Counted from the first letter of the stretch, positions 47,601 through 60,055 are shown. The stretch is 64,000 nucleotides of DNA from Undaria pinnatifida (GCA_012845835.1 JABAKD010000002.1:17387129-17451128); one strand, 5' to 3'. Made by a program: numbers and translations. The notes: generated from the sequence alone by a model not told the origin.

Positions 47601-50600
47601 TAATAAGTACGTATTGTGTGTTTGAATTACTGGTATATATGTACACGGCACAGTACACGGCACAGGATCGGACGCTGATGTGCCTCTATTCAGAAGCACA
47701 TCGCCTTTCACGCATTCTAGGTTCGTGAGCATAAAACCGTATACAGGTATACATAGGGACTGCCCTTCGTGTCACGAACAGTTGAAATGCGAAGAACACT
47801 TCACTTATGGCGTCGTCGCCGCATAAACGTACTCTGCAGTTGCTCTATTTATGGGCACTCCTTCTGCACAAAATTCGTGCGTGGGCAGGCGGAATTTACC
47901 ACCCCCCAGTCGCACGCCTCATGCTACACTGTTGGAAGAGGTGAAATCCCCTGATGTGAACACATGAACATCTTCAGACATCATTAACCCCCCCGATACA
48001 TGTTCGTACTAGTAAGCGTGTCTATCTATACGAATATGTGCATTGCGTGTGACAACGGCCCGGTTGAATGTGTGTTTGCGCGAAGTCAAATTTCGTTTGC
48101 CTCTCACGACGCACCAATACTACGCACCTGCGTTGTTGTCGAAGGTCGCCGTTTTCGAAAATCTGCCATCCGTGGAACAAAAGAGGTTGGGCAAGGAATA
48201 CGGCGGGTAGAACCTCTTGTCAGACACTTTCGTATCACTGCTCTGTGTTCGAGAAAACACTGGAAACTTGACCACTCCACGTATAACACCAGTGGAAGAT
48301 CATCGTTGCTTGTGGCAAGACTAACCGTCTCAGCATTATTCAAGCCCCACGCCACACTCTGCAGCATGCACGAGCAGCGACCTTGTTCAAGACACTATAC
48401 CTGACGAAAGCATCTTCGCTGCCGTTGTCGAGGGCAAGCCAGCGATTGTTCTTGAAGACGCTGTCGCCGCGGAACCTATTGGACGGAACGAAATACGTCA
48501 GGCAAAGCCAAAGTTCAATTTTCATGTGGGTTGGTGTTAGAGTGACAGGATAGGGCTGGCCTCATTAGTAACAACACAGCAGTGTAAAGCGATACGTTTT
48601 TCTTGCCAGTACAGTAGGTTCAAAACGTGCTTCACCTTGTTGGAATGGAAGCAGAAAAGGTGTGTATATGTTAACGTAAGGCGTTCCAAGAACTTTGCTA
48701 TGGTCTGAAAGCTGGAAAGTGAGTGGTGCGGTGCCCCACTTTCCTACTCCGCATGGTCCCCTTCGCATCCGTCAGCACCTTTCGTTGTCCATTTTGATCC
48801 AATCATCAGTCCATTCTTTTTTTGGTTTGTAAGCATACATCAAATTATCCTACGAGTTGTAGTGTCTACAGCTGAGAGTCTAACAATGACTGATGGCGGC
48901 TTGTTATGTAACGATGGGGCCAGGGTTTCCTCTCGCGACTGTCCGGGCAAATGCCTCACGCAGGGTCTACCTGCGTTGGCGGGGATCTAGCTGTCGAGAA
49001 GCTCTCGTCTTAAACAAAAACGGCCAAGAGGAGTGGTCCTGGCGAGGAACGGCCTCCGTAGTGTGTGGAAAACCCAACACCTGGTATGCGTAAGCATGCA
49101 TGTCTGGTGCTTGTAAGCACCGCCAAAGGAATAAAATAAACTCGAAGTCAAACGGTCTGTATATCTGCAACGGCGGCTATCTTCAAGCTTGTTGCTCGTT
49201 GTAACAACTGGAATACTGGAGATTGGAGCTAGCTTGGGGATTTGCGAAGCTGGTTATGACATTTCTCCTATCAACTCTAAACGGATAGTCGGGATGGGGA
49301 TCAAGGCCCGAACGCTTCGCCTCGCGATGACATGGTGAACCCGGGGAGATCTGGAGCACGGAGGTTGGAGCATAGCAGTGCGTGGGCTTGCGCGCTGGAG
49401 ATCTATTATCTTGCGTCCTGGATTCTTTGTTTTCTGGTACCTAGGATACGGGGATTCGTAAAGGGGCCTGGCTGCTGATTCATTTGTCGCGTATACCTGA
49501 TAAGCGCTACGTAGTTGAAAGAAATTTTGCGGACACTACCGCATCCAACGCAACGCTCTGATTGCCGATCGGTATAGGCCCATGTAGGTATGGACATGAA
49601 CATCCGACATACTCACTTTAGAGTCCCGAGGTTGCTCCGGAATACGTTGCCGTTGTTGATAAAGAGCGTGTCTCCCTTGAAGCTGCCACGATGAAAGACA
49701 AAACGATTACATTCATCCATTAGTTGGTCGTAAAGCGGTGTTGCTTGGGAGCGAAGCGTGACAATAATGTATTACCGATTGTTGAATCTGATTGGATGTA
49801 TAACCAGCAAAATTTTGGGGCCACCGCCACTCGGGGCAGTTTGCCCAAGCCCAACTCAACAAAAACTTGTACAGGGATATATTCCAGATAAAACAACTAA
49901 CAGCGGCCCGAAACCCTCAGTTATTTCAACTGACTTTACGTCTGCGATTGCTGTTACATTGCATGAACTATACCAGGTATACGAAGTAAAGCAATACACA
50001 AAAGTAGCCCCGAACAAACCGGCGAAAGTGATGCAATACCAGGTATACGAAGTAGAGCAGCACACAAAAGTAGCCCCGAACGAACCGGCGAAAGTGATGG
50101 TGAATCACGCGGCGCGGGCGAGGAGGGGGACGGGGGACTTGGAGTCGGACTCACTCGATTGTACCGGTGTTGTAGAACATGGAATATACGTTGTCCACCT
50201 TGCTTCCACGGAATTTTCCCGTGAACATAACGCTAGCGCCGGCAGCGACGTCGAGCATGTATCCCGATCCACCCTCGTTGTCCTGGACCGGAACGGCGGG
50301 GAACACATAATACTTACAATAGCCACTGCGATGGCAACATCAACATAATGCGAGTGTGGTGGACATCCCCCCCCCCCTCCTTTTGTTAACATCACGTTTA
50401 CTTTCCAGCTCACCTTGTAGTGAGGTACTATCCTTAGCAAATTTCTGGATAAGCCGTGGTTTCAGGTGTCAACCCTTCTCCCCCTCAGTACGCGCGTTCG
50501 TTTTATGGCGCATAGGGTTTAGCATGCCCACTGCTTGTCGATTGGCATCGACGTTCGCCAACTCGTGCTCTCGCACTTTCACCATGGTCGAAATGTTAAA

Positions 50601-53600
50601 GGAGAAGTCCATTGCGAGATCAGAACACAAGAAATCGACCCATTGGACCACCGGAGACGCCGCATATAAAATGTCGCCAGGAATGGCTATCGCTGACACA
50701 TTTCTCAGTCTGCTACTGCCTGGCGTCGGCAGCGTCTACCAGTGGCACCAATGTAGGGGTGTAGCAACCATTGTTTTTTCCTTCTGAGGGTGGTTGCTTG
50801 AGGAGCTCCCTAGCCCACCCGAACAAGTGTTCTTTTGAGCAAACTGAAAGTGCAATCCGATAAACAAATCCTCGTCCCAGGTATGTATACAAAAAACATC
50901 ACTTTGCCAAACGAGAAATGGCATACCAACGCATTTGGGTCAAGGAGCCTTTGTCATCCAGAAGGTCTTGTGGCCGAAAAGTGCTACCTCCACCGTAGCA
51001 GGCGTCCAGTATACAACACCAACACTGGGACGTGCCTTAGGGCGCATAAGAGGGTGTAGGCACGTCTAACGCATGCTTTAGGCAGTTGTTTTTCTACACA
51101 GGCGACATGTAAGGTTCACACATACAGGCTTGGTACATATACATGTACTATCCGGTATGCATTTATGTAATCACACCAGCCCAACCGGCAAGGCACAACA
51201 CAATAACAACGAATCCGATTTTAATCGCCAATTAAAGGGTTTGACGCAACCAATACATGCCGGATGGATTGTGGTGGCCGTTCGAACTTCGCAACAATCG
51301 TCGCCAGTCGTCTAAAGACTTAGACTCGAACGCGTCACGGCCAAGGAAACGTGTATATAGAGCAGAGGTGCATGTTCCGCGTTATACGTACGGTCGTGTT
51401 CGCACAAAGTAGACCTATTGGTATGTATGATGTTTGTTGTGGGCCGCTCTTCCCTCTCTCCTTTTCAACGGAAGAATCTTCCACAAGATTGTGGTTACTT
51501 ACCCCGCTGTTCGGGCCGAACCGGGTTACAGGCATGTCGAAGATCAGCTCGGCCCCTTCTTCAACTGTGAACCGGACATTGACGAACCTGAGAGGGCAAT
51601 GGCGTGGTGTCGAGGTCGTGGCACGTGGGGGGAAGGGCGTACACTAGATTCAGCGCAGCAAACAAACGCTTCATGGTGTCGTCAACGTGCAATCGCGTGC
51701 TTGCGCTGTTCGACTACAGAGCGTATACTGGCTCTATATGAAGCAGCGGTAGTAGTCTGGACTGCCAGGGTATATATATACTTGAACCAGCTTATACTAG
51801 TTTCTTTTCACAGCAGCAGTAAGTTCTTGCGCATTTGCGAAGTCGAGGGGTACTCTTTACCAGGAAGGCGTGTTACGGCAATGCCGTCCAAAGCCATTAG
51901 CATAATAACGGAAAAACAGCCTATTGCAACACTTACGCGTAATTATTTCAACTATCAAGGTATTTTCGCGATTATTAACCCGGGAGAAAGAGGCCTGTGC
52001 CCGGTATGCATACGTATGTGGTGAGATTGAGTTTCAGCACAATTGCGAGGCAGTTCGGAGTTCGGGACTAGGGGATGAATCAGTCTCCGAGGCCACACGG
52101 AGACTGACGCTGGGCCATTACAGTAAGGGAGGCTCTATCGCGAGACAACTGTACGACTGTCGGACGAGAGACACTGGGGGGGTAGAAAAGGCTACTGCAG
52201 TTTGGAATATCGATTGGACAGAAAATGAGGCGATCATCGTACATAAATCAATCAAAAGTTGAGTATCGCGTAAACGTAACCAGCCTATTACCGTAATCAT
52301 GCGAAGGATGGCACCCATCGGAGATAGGGCACCCACCGGAGATATGGCACCCATCGGAGAGATCGCACTGGGGTGCGCAAAAAAAAGCAAGAACGACACG
52401 ATTTAATTGTATTTCCGCACCCCCTTCGGAGAGATGGCACCGGGTGCGATCTCTCCGATGAAAATCCAAGATTGAGTGCTACCACAACGGGCCACTTTTG
52501 AGCTGTACGAGGTACTGAATGCAGTAGGTTCCTTCGACATGCGGTTAGCTTACATCATCAGGGCGCCACTGCTCTTACGTACCATTATTGTACCGACGCA
52601 GTCCGCGCGTTGAAGAGAGTCAAGCTGGTTTCATTTAATCGGTGTTGTATGCTCTCAACCAAGGGCACAACGCACATACCGGGAACTGGGATCAATAAGC
52701 TGCTGTGGTGGTGTTCAGTATCGCACCCATCGGAGAGATGGCACCGGGGGTGCCTTGAAAAACTAGAGTCAAATGATTTAATTGTATTTCCGCACCGGTA
52801 TCGGAGAGATGGCACCCATTGGAGAGATCGCACTAGGGGTGCCAAAAGAAGAAAAGGAATTTGTATTTAAAAACGTGATCGCATCCGGCGCAATCCTTCG
52901 CATGAGCCCGGTAACAGGGAGAGGCTAATACGGAACCTGATGATCCACGATGGAGAGCAGACGTAGGTAGTAGAAGTGCAACTGAATGTAGATAATGCGT
53001 AGAATAGATAATTTCGACAAAATCCTCGATCTCTTGGCACAGCTGTACAACTGTATTTTTCATTTTTAACGAAAACAGAGAGATTATTGTGATCCGCAAG
53101 ATCGAGAGCGTACGCATTTAGTGAATGGGTAGCTACTCGATCCCCACTGATTCAGTGCTTGGTTTCCGCCTTGTTTAGCACTAGACTCAGAATAACAAAC
53201 ATCTTAACACGTTTTCTACTTTTTTCATTTCCGTGAACCGGAGAAGTGCCTACGTCTTCCCAAACCAACCGAACTTCTGAAGGCATTCCCTCCAGTCTCA
53301 AGAGCACAGGACATTGCCAAGATCTCTTACAATTAGATGAATGTGGAGAGATCGGGTTTCGATATTACCTATGGCGAGGAAGTGTGACACTTGGGACACA
53401 GGGAGAGTTATCCCACGAGCGTTGGAGCCACCTCTCACACGATGATGCCTCAACGCTCATGTGCGGCAAGAACGATGGACGTACGTAGAAGGACGCACGA
53501 CTGCCGCCCGAGAAGACGTGGTAGGTGAAGTAGAGCAGTATACAGAGTAGATAGTTCAGGGCTTCGTAGAGTGAACGAACACCGAAGAGGTATGGTAGTA

Positions 53601-56600
53601 CAGTACAGAACCGCCAATAAGAAAGTGCCTACCAGGTATGATATTAATCATAAGAAAGTGATGGCTCGCTTTTGGGCGGACGCCAAGAAAACTGGACTAA
53701 GAAATCGTGCTCAGCGGCGAGCGCTACACTAAATCCTACTGTATGATAGCCTTTGCTCAACGTTGTTCATGGGTGGTGTCACAATAATAATCTGAGGCTC
53801 ACTCCTACAAAAATACTACCAGATACGAGTATCTTGTTGGCGGGCCTATACTGCTGTATGCCGTTTACAATAAAGCCGTTGGGATAGGTTGGTTGTGGTT
53901 TCAGAGGGAGTCTGAGCACAGCACAGTAGTGTGGTGCGGGTGGCTGTCGCCCAGAATACGCCCCCCAGTGCGATTCTTGTAGTCCGCAAGATTGGCAGCC
54001 GTGCTTATGTGCCGTTGGCGTACGTACGTAGGCTCAGATGGAGCAGCTAACACGGCCCCCCTCTGATCAGTTCTCGTTTCCGACCATTTTTGGCCGTGCT
54101 TAACAATAAAGACATTTGTTTTTACTAGTTTTCCTTCACCCACCCGGGACACTGCCTTGCTTATCTCTTTGCTCTCTAATTTTCTTATTTTCCCTCCTCC
54201 CCGGCCTAACTTGAAATGGCAATATAAAGTATAGAAGATGCCAGAAAAGAGGTTGCCAGCCATAGTAGATAGGGGTGTATGGTAGGAAATAACAAATGAG
54301 CGAGCTGGAATAAGATGGGATAACGTGGTCAAGAAAATATGAAAGCATTTAGGGGGGGGACCAAGAAGAGGTACTGTCGTACAGTCTATTTAGAAATTCG
54401 GAGGGTACAGGACAGAAGAAGTAAAAGAAAGAATAGAAGAAAGGGAAAGGCAAGCGCTAAGAAATAAGGTGAAAGAGGGGAAGCGCTTAGAGATATACGG
54501 GGGGTTGAGGGAAGATATTGGAATGAAAACGTATCTGCACGGCCCAATGTACGCGAAAAAGCCAAAACTGCGATTTCGTGTAGGGGACCTGGACTTACCA
54601 GAAAGAAGAAAGAGATGTACCAGTAGTCGGGAGGAGGAGGACGTGGCTACAAATATTATAAAATTTAAAAATATACTTTTTTGCAAGCTGTGTGATGCTC
54701 CGATCGGGCGTATTACGGGTTGTGTGTCCTCATTAAGGATATAGGTCGGCGACTCCCCTTGGAAGTACAGTGTAGATATCAGGGTGAACAGGGTGATGCT
54801 AGTCAGTCTGTGCGCGGAAACTATAAAACCCGTTTTTGAGGGGAACAAAATCTGACGGCTGTGGAAGGAAACGCATCAGTTCATCAAGTGTATCCTGTAA
54901 GCAGTATAATCGGTCAGGGGAGAGCGGGGTTTTCAAGGGCGTGGGGGCCTGGGTTTGAACAAGAGGGAGCGTGGGGGGTGGGGGGGCAAACGGGCGGGGC
55001 AACTAATTCTGTGCGTGGAAACTATAAATCCTTCAAGGGGATACATCTGACGGTTATGCAATTGCAAATATGTGTGTGGGACAACAACAGAGAAGAGGAC
55101 TCACATAGTAGGGAAGTGTGAAATATATAAGGAGGAACGGGATGTGTTAGAGGAGGGGGCGAGTAAACTAGAAACTAGACGTATGTGACACGGAAGAGTT
55201 TGGTAGACTAGAGAGTAGCGAGAAAACGATCGCTATCCTAGGAGATAGATGGTGGCCGCAGACTGCGAAAAAGGACGGGGATTGGATAAAGTATCAGTTT
55301 GTATGTCGTATACTTGTACGGAAGAAGCGTAATGAGCGCCCAAATTCGGGGGTGTCTCTGTCAGAAGTAGGGACGGTGCTCCGTCTCGAAAGGGATGTCA
55401 AAGGACTAAGGCAAGCAACAAATGAGTGCGCCCCCCCCCCCCCCCCCCCCCCCCGGTATCTTCTTCCCGCTTCTTCGCGTTGTTTCATCCGTGCTGCAGT
55501 TATATGTTCCGCTTCAGCGCATATGTTCTTGCCTTTCTGATCGTCTTTTATCACGTTCTTCTGTTTTTTTTTGTTTTTTTTATTCTTTTTAGTCTTACTG
55601 CTGTTGTGGTCTGGCCAGCTTTTGTTGAGTTCTCGTACCCGATGCGCTACCAATTCACTTGCTTTTACCTTGAATAATTGGGGTTGTTTGTGGGTTTACC
55701 TTGAATAATTGGGGTTGTTTGTGGGTTTCTCTGTCTCACTGTCTGACCACATAATTTTCATCTCGCTCTCCAGGACGAGCACGGACACTGGGTGTCCTGG
55801 TGTCGTTGGCTAGAAAGAACGGTTTGATGACAGCACACACGTGTATCATACATTTTGTGTGCCACTCTCTGTTTTATTCTTCTCCTCTGGGGTATTTTTT
55901 TATTTTTTTATTTTTTTTACTTTTTTATCCTCCGGCGGATGGGGAAAAATAAAGCTTTTAAATTAGCTCACCACACACGGTATTATTTCACTCCAGAGTC
56001 ACTGGAGCCTGTCCTGCGACCACGGGCTTGATTACAGCAGCATAGACCCCGGCACCAAGAAAAAATGCATCAAAATTATTGGAGTGAGCCTCAGATTGTT
56101 TTTGTCACACCACCCTTGAACAACCTCTAGCATAGGACTTACGACCAGGTACCCTGGTACACCGAAGTATCTGATTTAGTGTAGCGCTCGCCGCTGAGCA
56201 CAATTTCTTAGTCCAATTCTCTTAGCGTTCGCCCAAAAGTTATTATCACTTTCTTATGATAAATAGGCACATTCGTATCCGCGGGCCTATACGTACTGCA
56301 TTCGAGTTAATGTGAGAACAACAACAGCAACAACAGCAGTAACAACAGTAAAACAGCAACAACAGCAACAACAGGAACAACAGGAACAACAGCAATAATA
56401 ACAGCAACAACAACAACAACGATGAGGTACGGGTACATGCTCATCACTCGAAATAATACTCCGTATATGACAGGAGTGTTTTGGGGAAGAAAACATCGGC
56501 GCCGATCGTTTTTTGCCAAGTTGGTATGATATACACATACATGCCGGTCGCCCCGGTGGCATATCAGGTTATCGTCGAGCCTGGTAGATAATAGGTCAGT

Positions 56601-58236
56601 TTCGTGAGTTCGAATCCCCCCGAGTGCATGCTCGTATAAATTCGTGGGGACTTGTCCTTGTGCAAAATTGACTTGCGGAAAGCGCGAGAGCGTGAGTTAG
56701 CAACACTCGATGAAACATCCACGAGCAGTGGGATTGCTGAACCCTATGCGCGATAAAAATCGCAATTGAAAAATTGAAGGCAAGAACCGGGGGGAAGAAG
56801 GGAAGACACCCGTGACCACGGCTTGTCCACAAGCTGGAATGTAAAAGTGTGGAAAAAGAAAAAATACCTGGTACAACAAACAGATGGCTCGAAAACTAAT
56901 GACGTGCACATAATACTCAGTATAAAAGAACGGAACGATTGTGCAATTATTGCTACTACTGTCTGTTACCACACGCGAAAGAAGAGGAGAATCATGCTCA
57001 AGCCAACGGGGTCGCCACCAACCCGCCCTCCCAGCCTAAACCCGCGCCCGAGACATGCTTCCAAGAACAGAGAACCACATACCAGGTACGTCGTACCAGT
57101 GAGAAAGTGCTTGTACACTCAGCGACAGGGCAAAAGAGGTCAAAGCAAAAATGTCTCAAGTTCAGCGATAGAACAAGTATAGTACGATGTAGAGGTCCCC
57201 TCTTTAGCGCGGGTTGAACAGTGCCGACTGACTCCCTGCCATAGTAGTATTATTGCCTGTGAAATCGCTTGGCATAGACGGGAACCAGGGAACAACTACG
57301 AAGAACTGCTGTTGTTACGAGCAGTTTAGCCAGGACATATAGATCTAGTCTATAATAGGACAGCAGTGTGCCGGGTGCCGGTTGCCGCTATACGAGTATA
57401 ATAGTGCCAGTATTTCCAGCTGGCACATACCGGCACTACTACTAAAGAGCAACCACTAACACTAATACAAGTACAGCAGCAGCAGTGAGCAGCATTGGAC
57501 TGCTTTGAACTGAACCGGGGTTTTGGCATGAGACATCAACATCATGTACTTGACATTGCTGTTGAAGAGCGAAGGCAATGCGTTTTATCATTTCTGTGCC
57601 TGTGCGCTCTGAACCGTAAGTTTGATGAAAAGTAAGGCTGAAATCCTTACCGCACGAAGTCCTGGGTGGACTTGATGGTGAGGGTCTTGCCGCTTTCGAT
57701 GAGGATCTCCTCCAGATATCCGCCGTCGTCGTTCGCAGGGCAGTCCACCCTGATCACGGTGCCCAGGTCGATCTCGCTCACAGAACTCACGTCTCCGAAA
57801 TACTCATCGACGTCGTCGCACTCTGACCTGAAAAGAATTTGAAGCAGAATACATAATTGATGGGTTGGTACTGAATTAATCGAACCGATCACCAGCTACG
57901 TATTTTTTTCATAGTTTTACCGGTATAAAATCATGGCGAACGAGTTACGTAGCGGTATAACGTCGTTCACAGAGAGATGATGCTGCAGCACGGAAGCACG
58001 ACGCTCGAGCTCTGAGAAAAGGCGAAAGCACACATCGTCACAACGCGCGGGCAGGCGCTGAAGCAAAGCAAGCAAAAGCAGAACAAAGGGCTCAATGCCG
58101 ACGGCAAAAACAGCTGCTGCGCGTATGCATAGCTCTAATCTGTAATTCTACCGCACCTCTAATCGTACCTGACTGCTGTAGAAAGCGTAGCTAGCGCTAA
58201 GAGCGCGCACAGCGCCCAGGTCTTGGTGGGCATCAT
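44659..58236 (-). CDS. Gene B: secreted Pmp-like parallel beta-helix repeat protein, 14 exons, 401 aa
   Basis: Exons in transcript order: 58236-58169, 57827-57651, 51587-51503, 50282-50155, 49682-49617, 48475-48401, 48162-48128, 47544-47490, 47122-47048, 46817-46734, 46490-46413, 46058-45972, 45376-45277, 44751-44659. They total 1206 nt and end in TAG. The signal peptide is MMPTKTWALCALLALATLST; either of two adjacent ATGs could start it. Exon 2 differs from that of gene A at five of 58 residues by my alignment, so A and B are close paralogues. Coils show FKNN, FDNN, FNDN...GGGV, FNNN...GGGI and FDTN...NGGAFSL. The C-cap (GCTLGYV, DDVCVEDTV) is almost identical to that of A. Exons 2-12 and 14 have the same lengths as in A; exon 13 is one codon longer. 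Intron 2 is about 6 kb and full of dispersed repeats. Export is inferred from the signal peptide; the function is unknown. Confidence 0.9.
45763..45990. repeat. Tandem duplication of about 110 bp spanning the exon 12 donor of gene B
   Basis: The block starting 'atccgaccccccc' and ending 'ctcacgttccgtacg' occurs twice. The higher-coordinate copy covers the true exon 12 / intron 12 junction (donor after 45972). The lower-coordinate copy gives a decoy junction with the same last exon bases and GTGAGG donor near 45862. Confidence 0.85.
49968..50098. repeat. Two tandem 66-bp units in intron 4 of gene B
   Basis: The unit starts 'taccaggtatacgaagta' and ends 'ccggcgaaagtgatg'. The two copies differ at a few positions. 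Each begins with the recurrent TACCAGGTA motif. Confidence 0.85.
50400..50600 (-). mobile_element. Degenerate SINE relative in intron 3 of gene B
   Basis: On the plus strand, 'actttccagct', 'ggataagccgtggt', 'gcgcatagggtttagcatgcccactgct' and 'actcgtgctctcgcactttc' match the complement of the SINE body in order. The head is missing or diverged. Confidence 0.5.
52305..52850. repeat. Repeated 'ggcacccatcggagagat' phrases, duplicated block
   Basis: Short copies of ggcacccatcggagagat and variants flank two related blocks (52305-52460 and 52716-52850) sharing 'gatttaattgtatttccgca'. Some copies are inverted (atctctccgatg at 52450-52461). They lie in intron 2 of gene B. Confidence 0.75.
53656..53850 (+). 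repeat. Repeat family 3, copy 2 (intron 2 of gene B)
   Basis: It is near-identical to the 24.8-kb copy over 'gatggctcgcttttgggcgg' and 'cagcggcgagcgctacact', followed by 'gttgttcatgggtggtg' and 'tctgaggctcactc'. Confidence 0.65.
54690..55065 (+). repeat. Repeat family 2 copies in intron 2 of gene B
   Basis: One complete and one truncated monomer are preceded by the same leader as at 30060-30175 ('gcaagctgtg', 'cgatcgggcgtattac', 'cctcattaaggatataggtcggcgactcccc'). The leader plus monomer therefore defines a longer element of about 240 bp. Confidence 0.65.
55431..55454. repeat. Poly-C tract (24 C)
   Basis: An uninterrupted homopolymer of 24 C residues lies in intron 2 of gene B. Confidence 0.95.
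55918..55985 (-). repeat. Repeat family 4, 3'-end fragment
   Basis: It contains only the 'atcctccggcggatgggg' and 'ttagctcaccacac' end of family 4, as expected for a 5'-truncated copy. Confidence 0.5.
56080..56262 (-). repeat. Repeat family 3, copy 3 (inverted, intron 2 of gene B)
   Basis: It is the complement of the same core: 'ggagtgagcctcagattgt' at the low end and 'gtgtagcgctcgccgctgag' with 'ttcttagtccaatt' at the high end. Confidence 0.6.
56318..56424. repeat. CAA/CAG trinucleotide repeat
   Basis: An imperfect (aac)n / (cag)n run lies in intron 2 of gene B. A shorter (caa)n tract at 24156-24189 lies in the corresponding intron of gene A. Confidence 0.85.
56543..56866 (+). mobile_element. 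Second full-length copy of the tRNA-derived SINE
   Basis: It starts GCCGGTCGCCCCGGTGGC, has a box-B-type GAGTTCGAATCCCC at about 56606-56619, and shares the body of the 21.7-kb copy through 'cacggcttgtccacaagctgg'-like sequence before an A-rich tail (aaaaagaaaaaa). It lies in intron 2 of gene B. Two independent copies with matching head, body and A-rich end support a retroposed family. Confidence 0.78.
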
Positions 58237-58642
58237 TCTGTAGACCAACCAACTGTGGAATGAAGCTGTAGAGAAGGTACCTCTGAACGAGTGCCTGTAC
58301 ACAGAGATGAGAGACGCGTCGACCCACCAAGTAAGAAATGCCTCTGCGGTGCTCTCGGTGTGCGCTTGGCGTGGGTGTTCTGTTGCAAGAATGGAAGCTG
58401 ACTGCTGCACACCACGACGAGGTGGCCGTTCTTGTATAGCCTGAAGCTTTTGACGAAATCTTCGAAAAAACAATTTTTGGCGGACCGGCACATCTACAAC
58501 AGTCTATACGAGATCATCTGTATTTCTTGAAAGTTAGATATTCCGTTGCGATTTTATCCGAGAAATTTCCAATTTCAGATGGGTCTTCTGGTCCATCTGT
58601 GTATCTACCGATGTTTTGATCTTTGGTATTTTTTGAGGATAC

Positions 58643-58697
58643 ACACCAAAAATGATCCACACCAAAAATGATCCACACCAAAAATGATCCACACAGG
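58643..58697. repeat. Three tandem 18-mers upstream of gene B
   Basis: The unit atgatccacaccaaaa (with junction bases, about 18 nt) repeats three times about 410 bp upstream of the start codon of gene B. Confidence 0.85.
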
Positions 58698-59427
58698 CTC
58701 TTTTATGTTTTTGAGAGGCATGAGGCATGAACTTGCTAATCTTCGGGATCTTTTTAGTGCGAATACGTATTAATATAACAAGTAACCACAAGGAAGGGCT
58801 CCGCTCCGCGGACGGCTGACGCCGCCCGCTTCGCTCGCGCGAGGAAAAATGCAACCAAAGAACATGTTAAAGGGCAGAAAGAAGAGGCCCATGATTATTT
58901 GGTGCGACCGTAGCGAATTGATAACGCCAGGTGCTTGTGCAGAGCTAGTTGCCCCGTGCTGTGCACTCTGTGCTATTTGCTTGTTGGCGATGTCACACGT
59001 TATGATCGGCGGTACGGGTGGGTGTGATTTGCGGAGTGAGTGTGTGGGGGGGTGGGGACCGATCGTGGGGAGCGGCGGCTATTGCAACAGAAACCCGCAA
59101 AAACATGCCAGCGGCAGTCTAGAGTAATAAGCTCTCTAGACTACCCGACAGGTGATATAACATATTTACCTTTCTTTCGAGCCATCCAACAGCTCCAATT
59201 CATTTATTATACTCGAAGTATATATTATGGTCTTCAAGTTGAATTTCACTTTCGCCCCCTCCTCCCTCGCCCCCCCCCCACCATCGCCTAGACCTAGCAC
59301 CACACGCGTATAGTAAGCTCCTATATACATTTTTAGGCGACCTAAAGCTGTTGAAAATCCCCTCCCCCCCCCCTCCCCCCAAACTAAGTAACCCCCCCCC
59401 CCCCCGCCCTCCGCCCGCTCTCCCCCC

Positions 59428-60055
59428 CCCTCATCGGTTGTACGACTTACAGGACATACATGAAAAACTGATGCATTCCCTTCACAGCTCCGTCAGATTT
59501 TGTTACCCTCAAAAAAGGGTTTTATAATTTCCGCGCACAGAATAACCCCCCCCCCCCCTCCCCCTCCCCGGTTCTACGACGTACAGGATATACATGATAA
59601 ACTGATGCATTCCTTTCACAGCCGTCAGATTTGGTTACCCTCACAAAAGGGTTATATAATTTCTGCGCACAGAATAACCCCCCCCTCCCTTGCCCTCCCC
59701 CTTCCCCCCCCCTCCTCCCCCCCTCCCCCCCCTCCTTTTCAACCCCCCGCCCCCCGGCCCCCGCTCCTCCACTCCTCTTAAAAACTCCACCCGCCATCGC
59801 CCCCGCCCCCCCATCACCTTACAACTCCATGCTCCCCTCACCGGTTATGCGGCTTACAGGATATACGTGATAAACCGATGCATTCCTTCCACAGCGCAGT
59901 TAGATTTTGTCCCCCTCAAAAACGGGTTTACAGCTTCCGCGCACAGATTGATTAACATCGCCTTGTTGACCCTGGTACAAGCTACACTGTAGCTCTAAGG
60001 GGAGGACACACACAGCAATACGCGCGATCTGAGTAGCACACACAACTTGCAAACA
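59428..60055 (-). repeat. Repeat family 2: three inverted monomers amid poly-C tracts
   Basis: Minus-strand monomers lie at about 59428-59547, 59562-59677 and 59835-59950, separated by long C-rich runs. The leader sequence is present as its complement at about 59960-60055 ('caatacgcgcgatc', 'cacaacttgc'). Confidence 0.65.
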
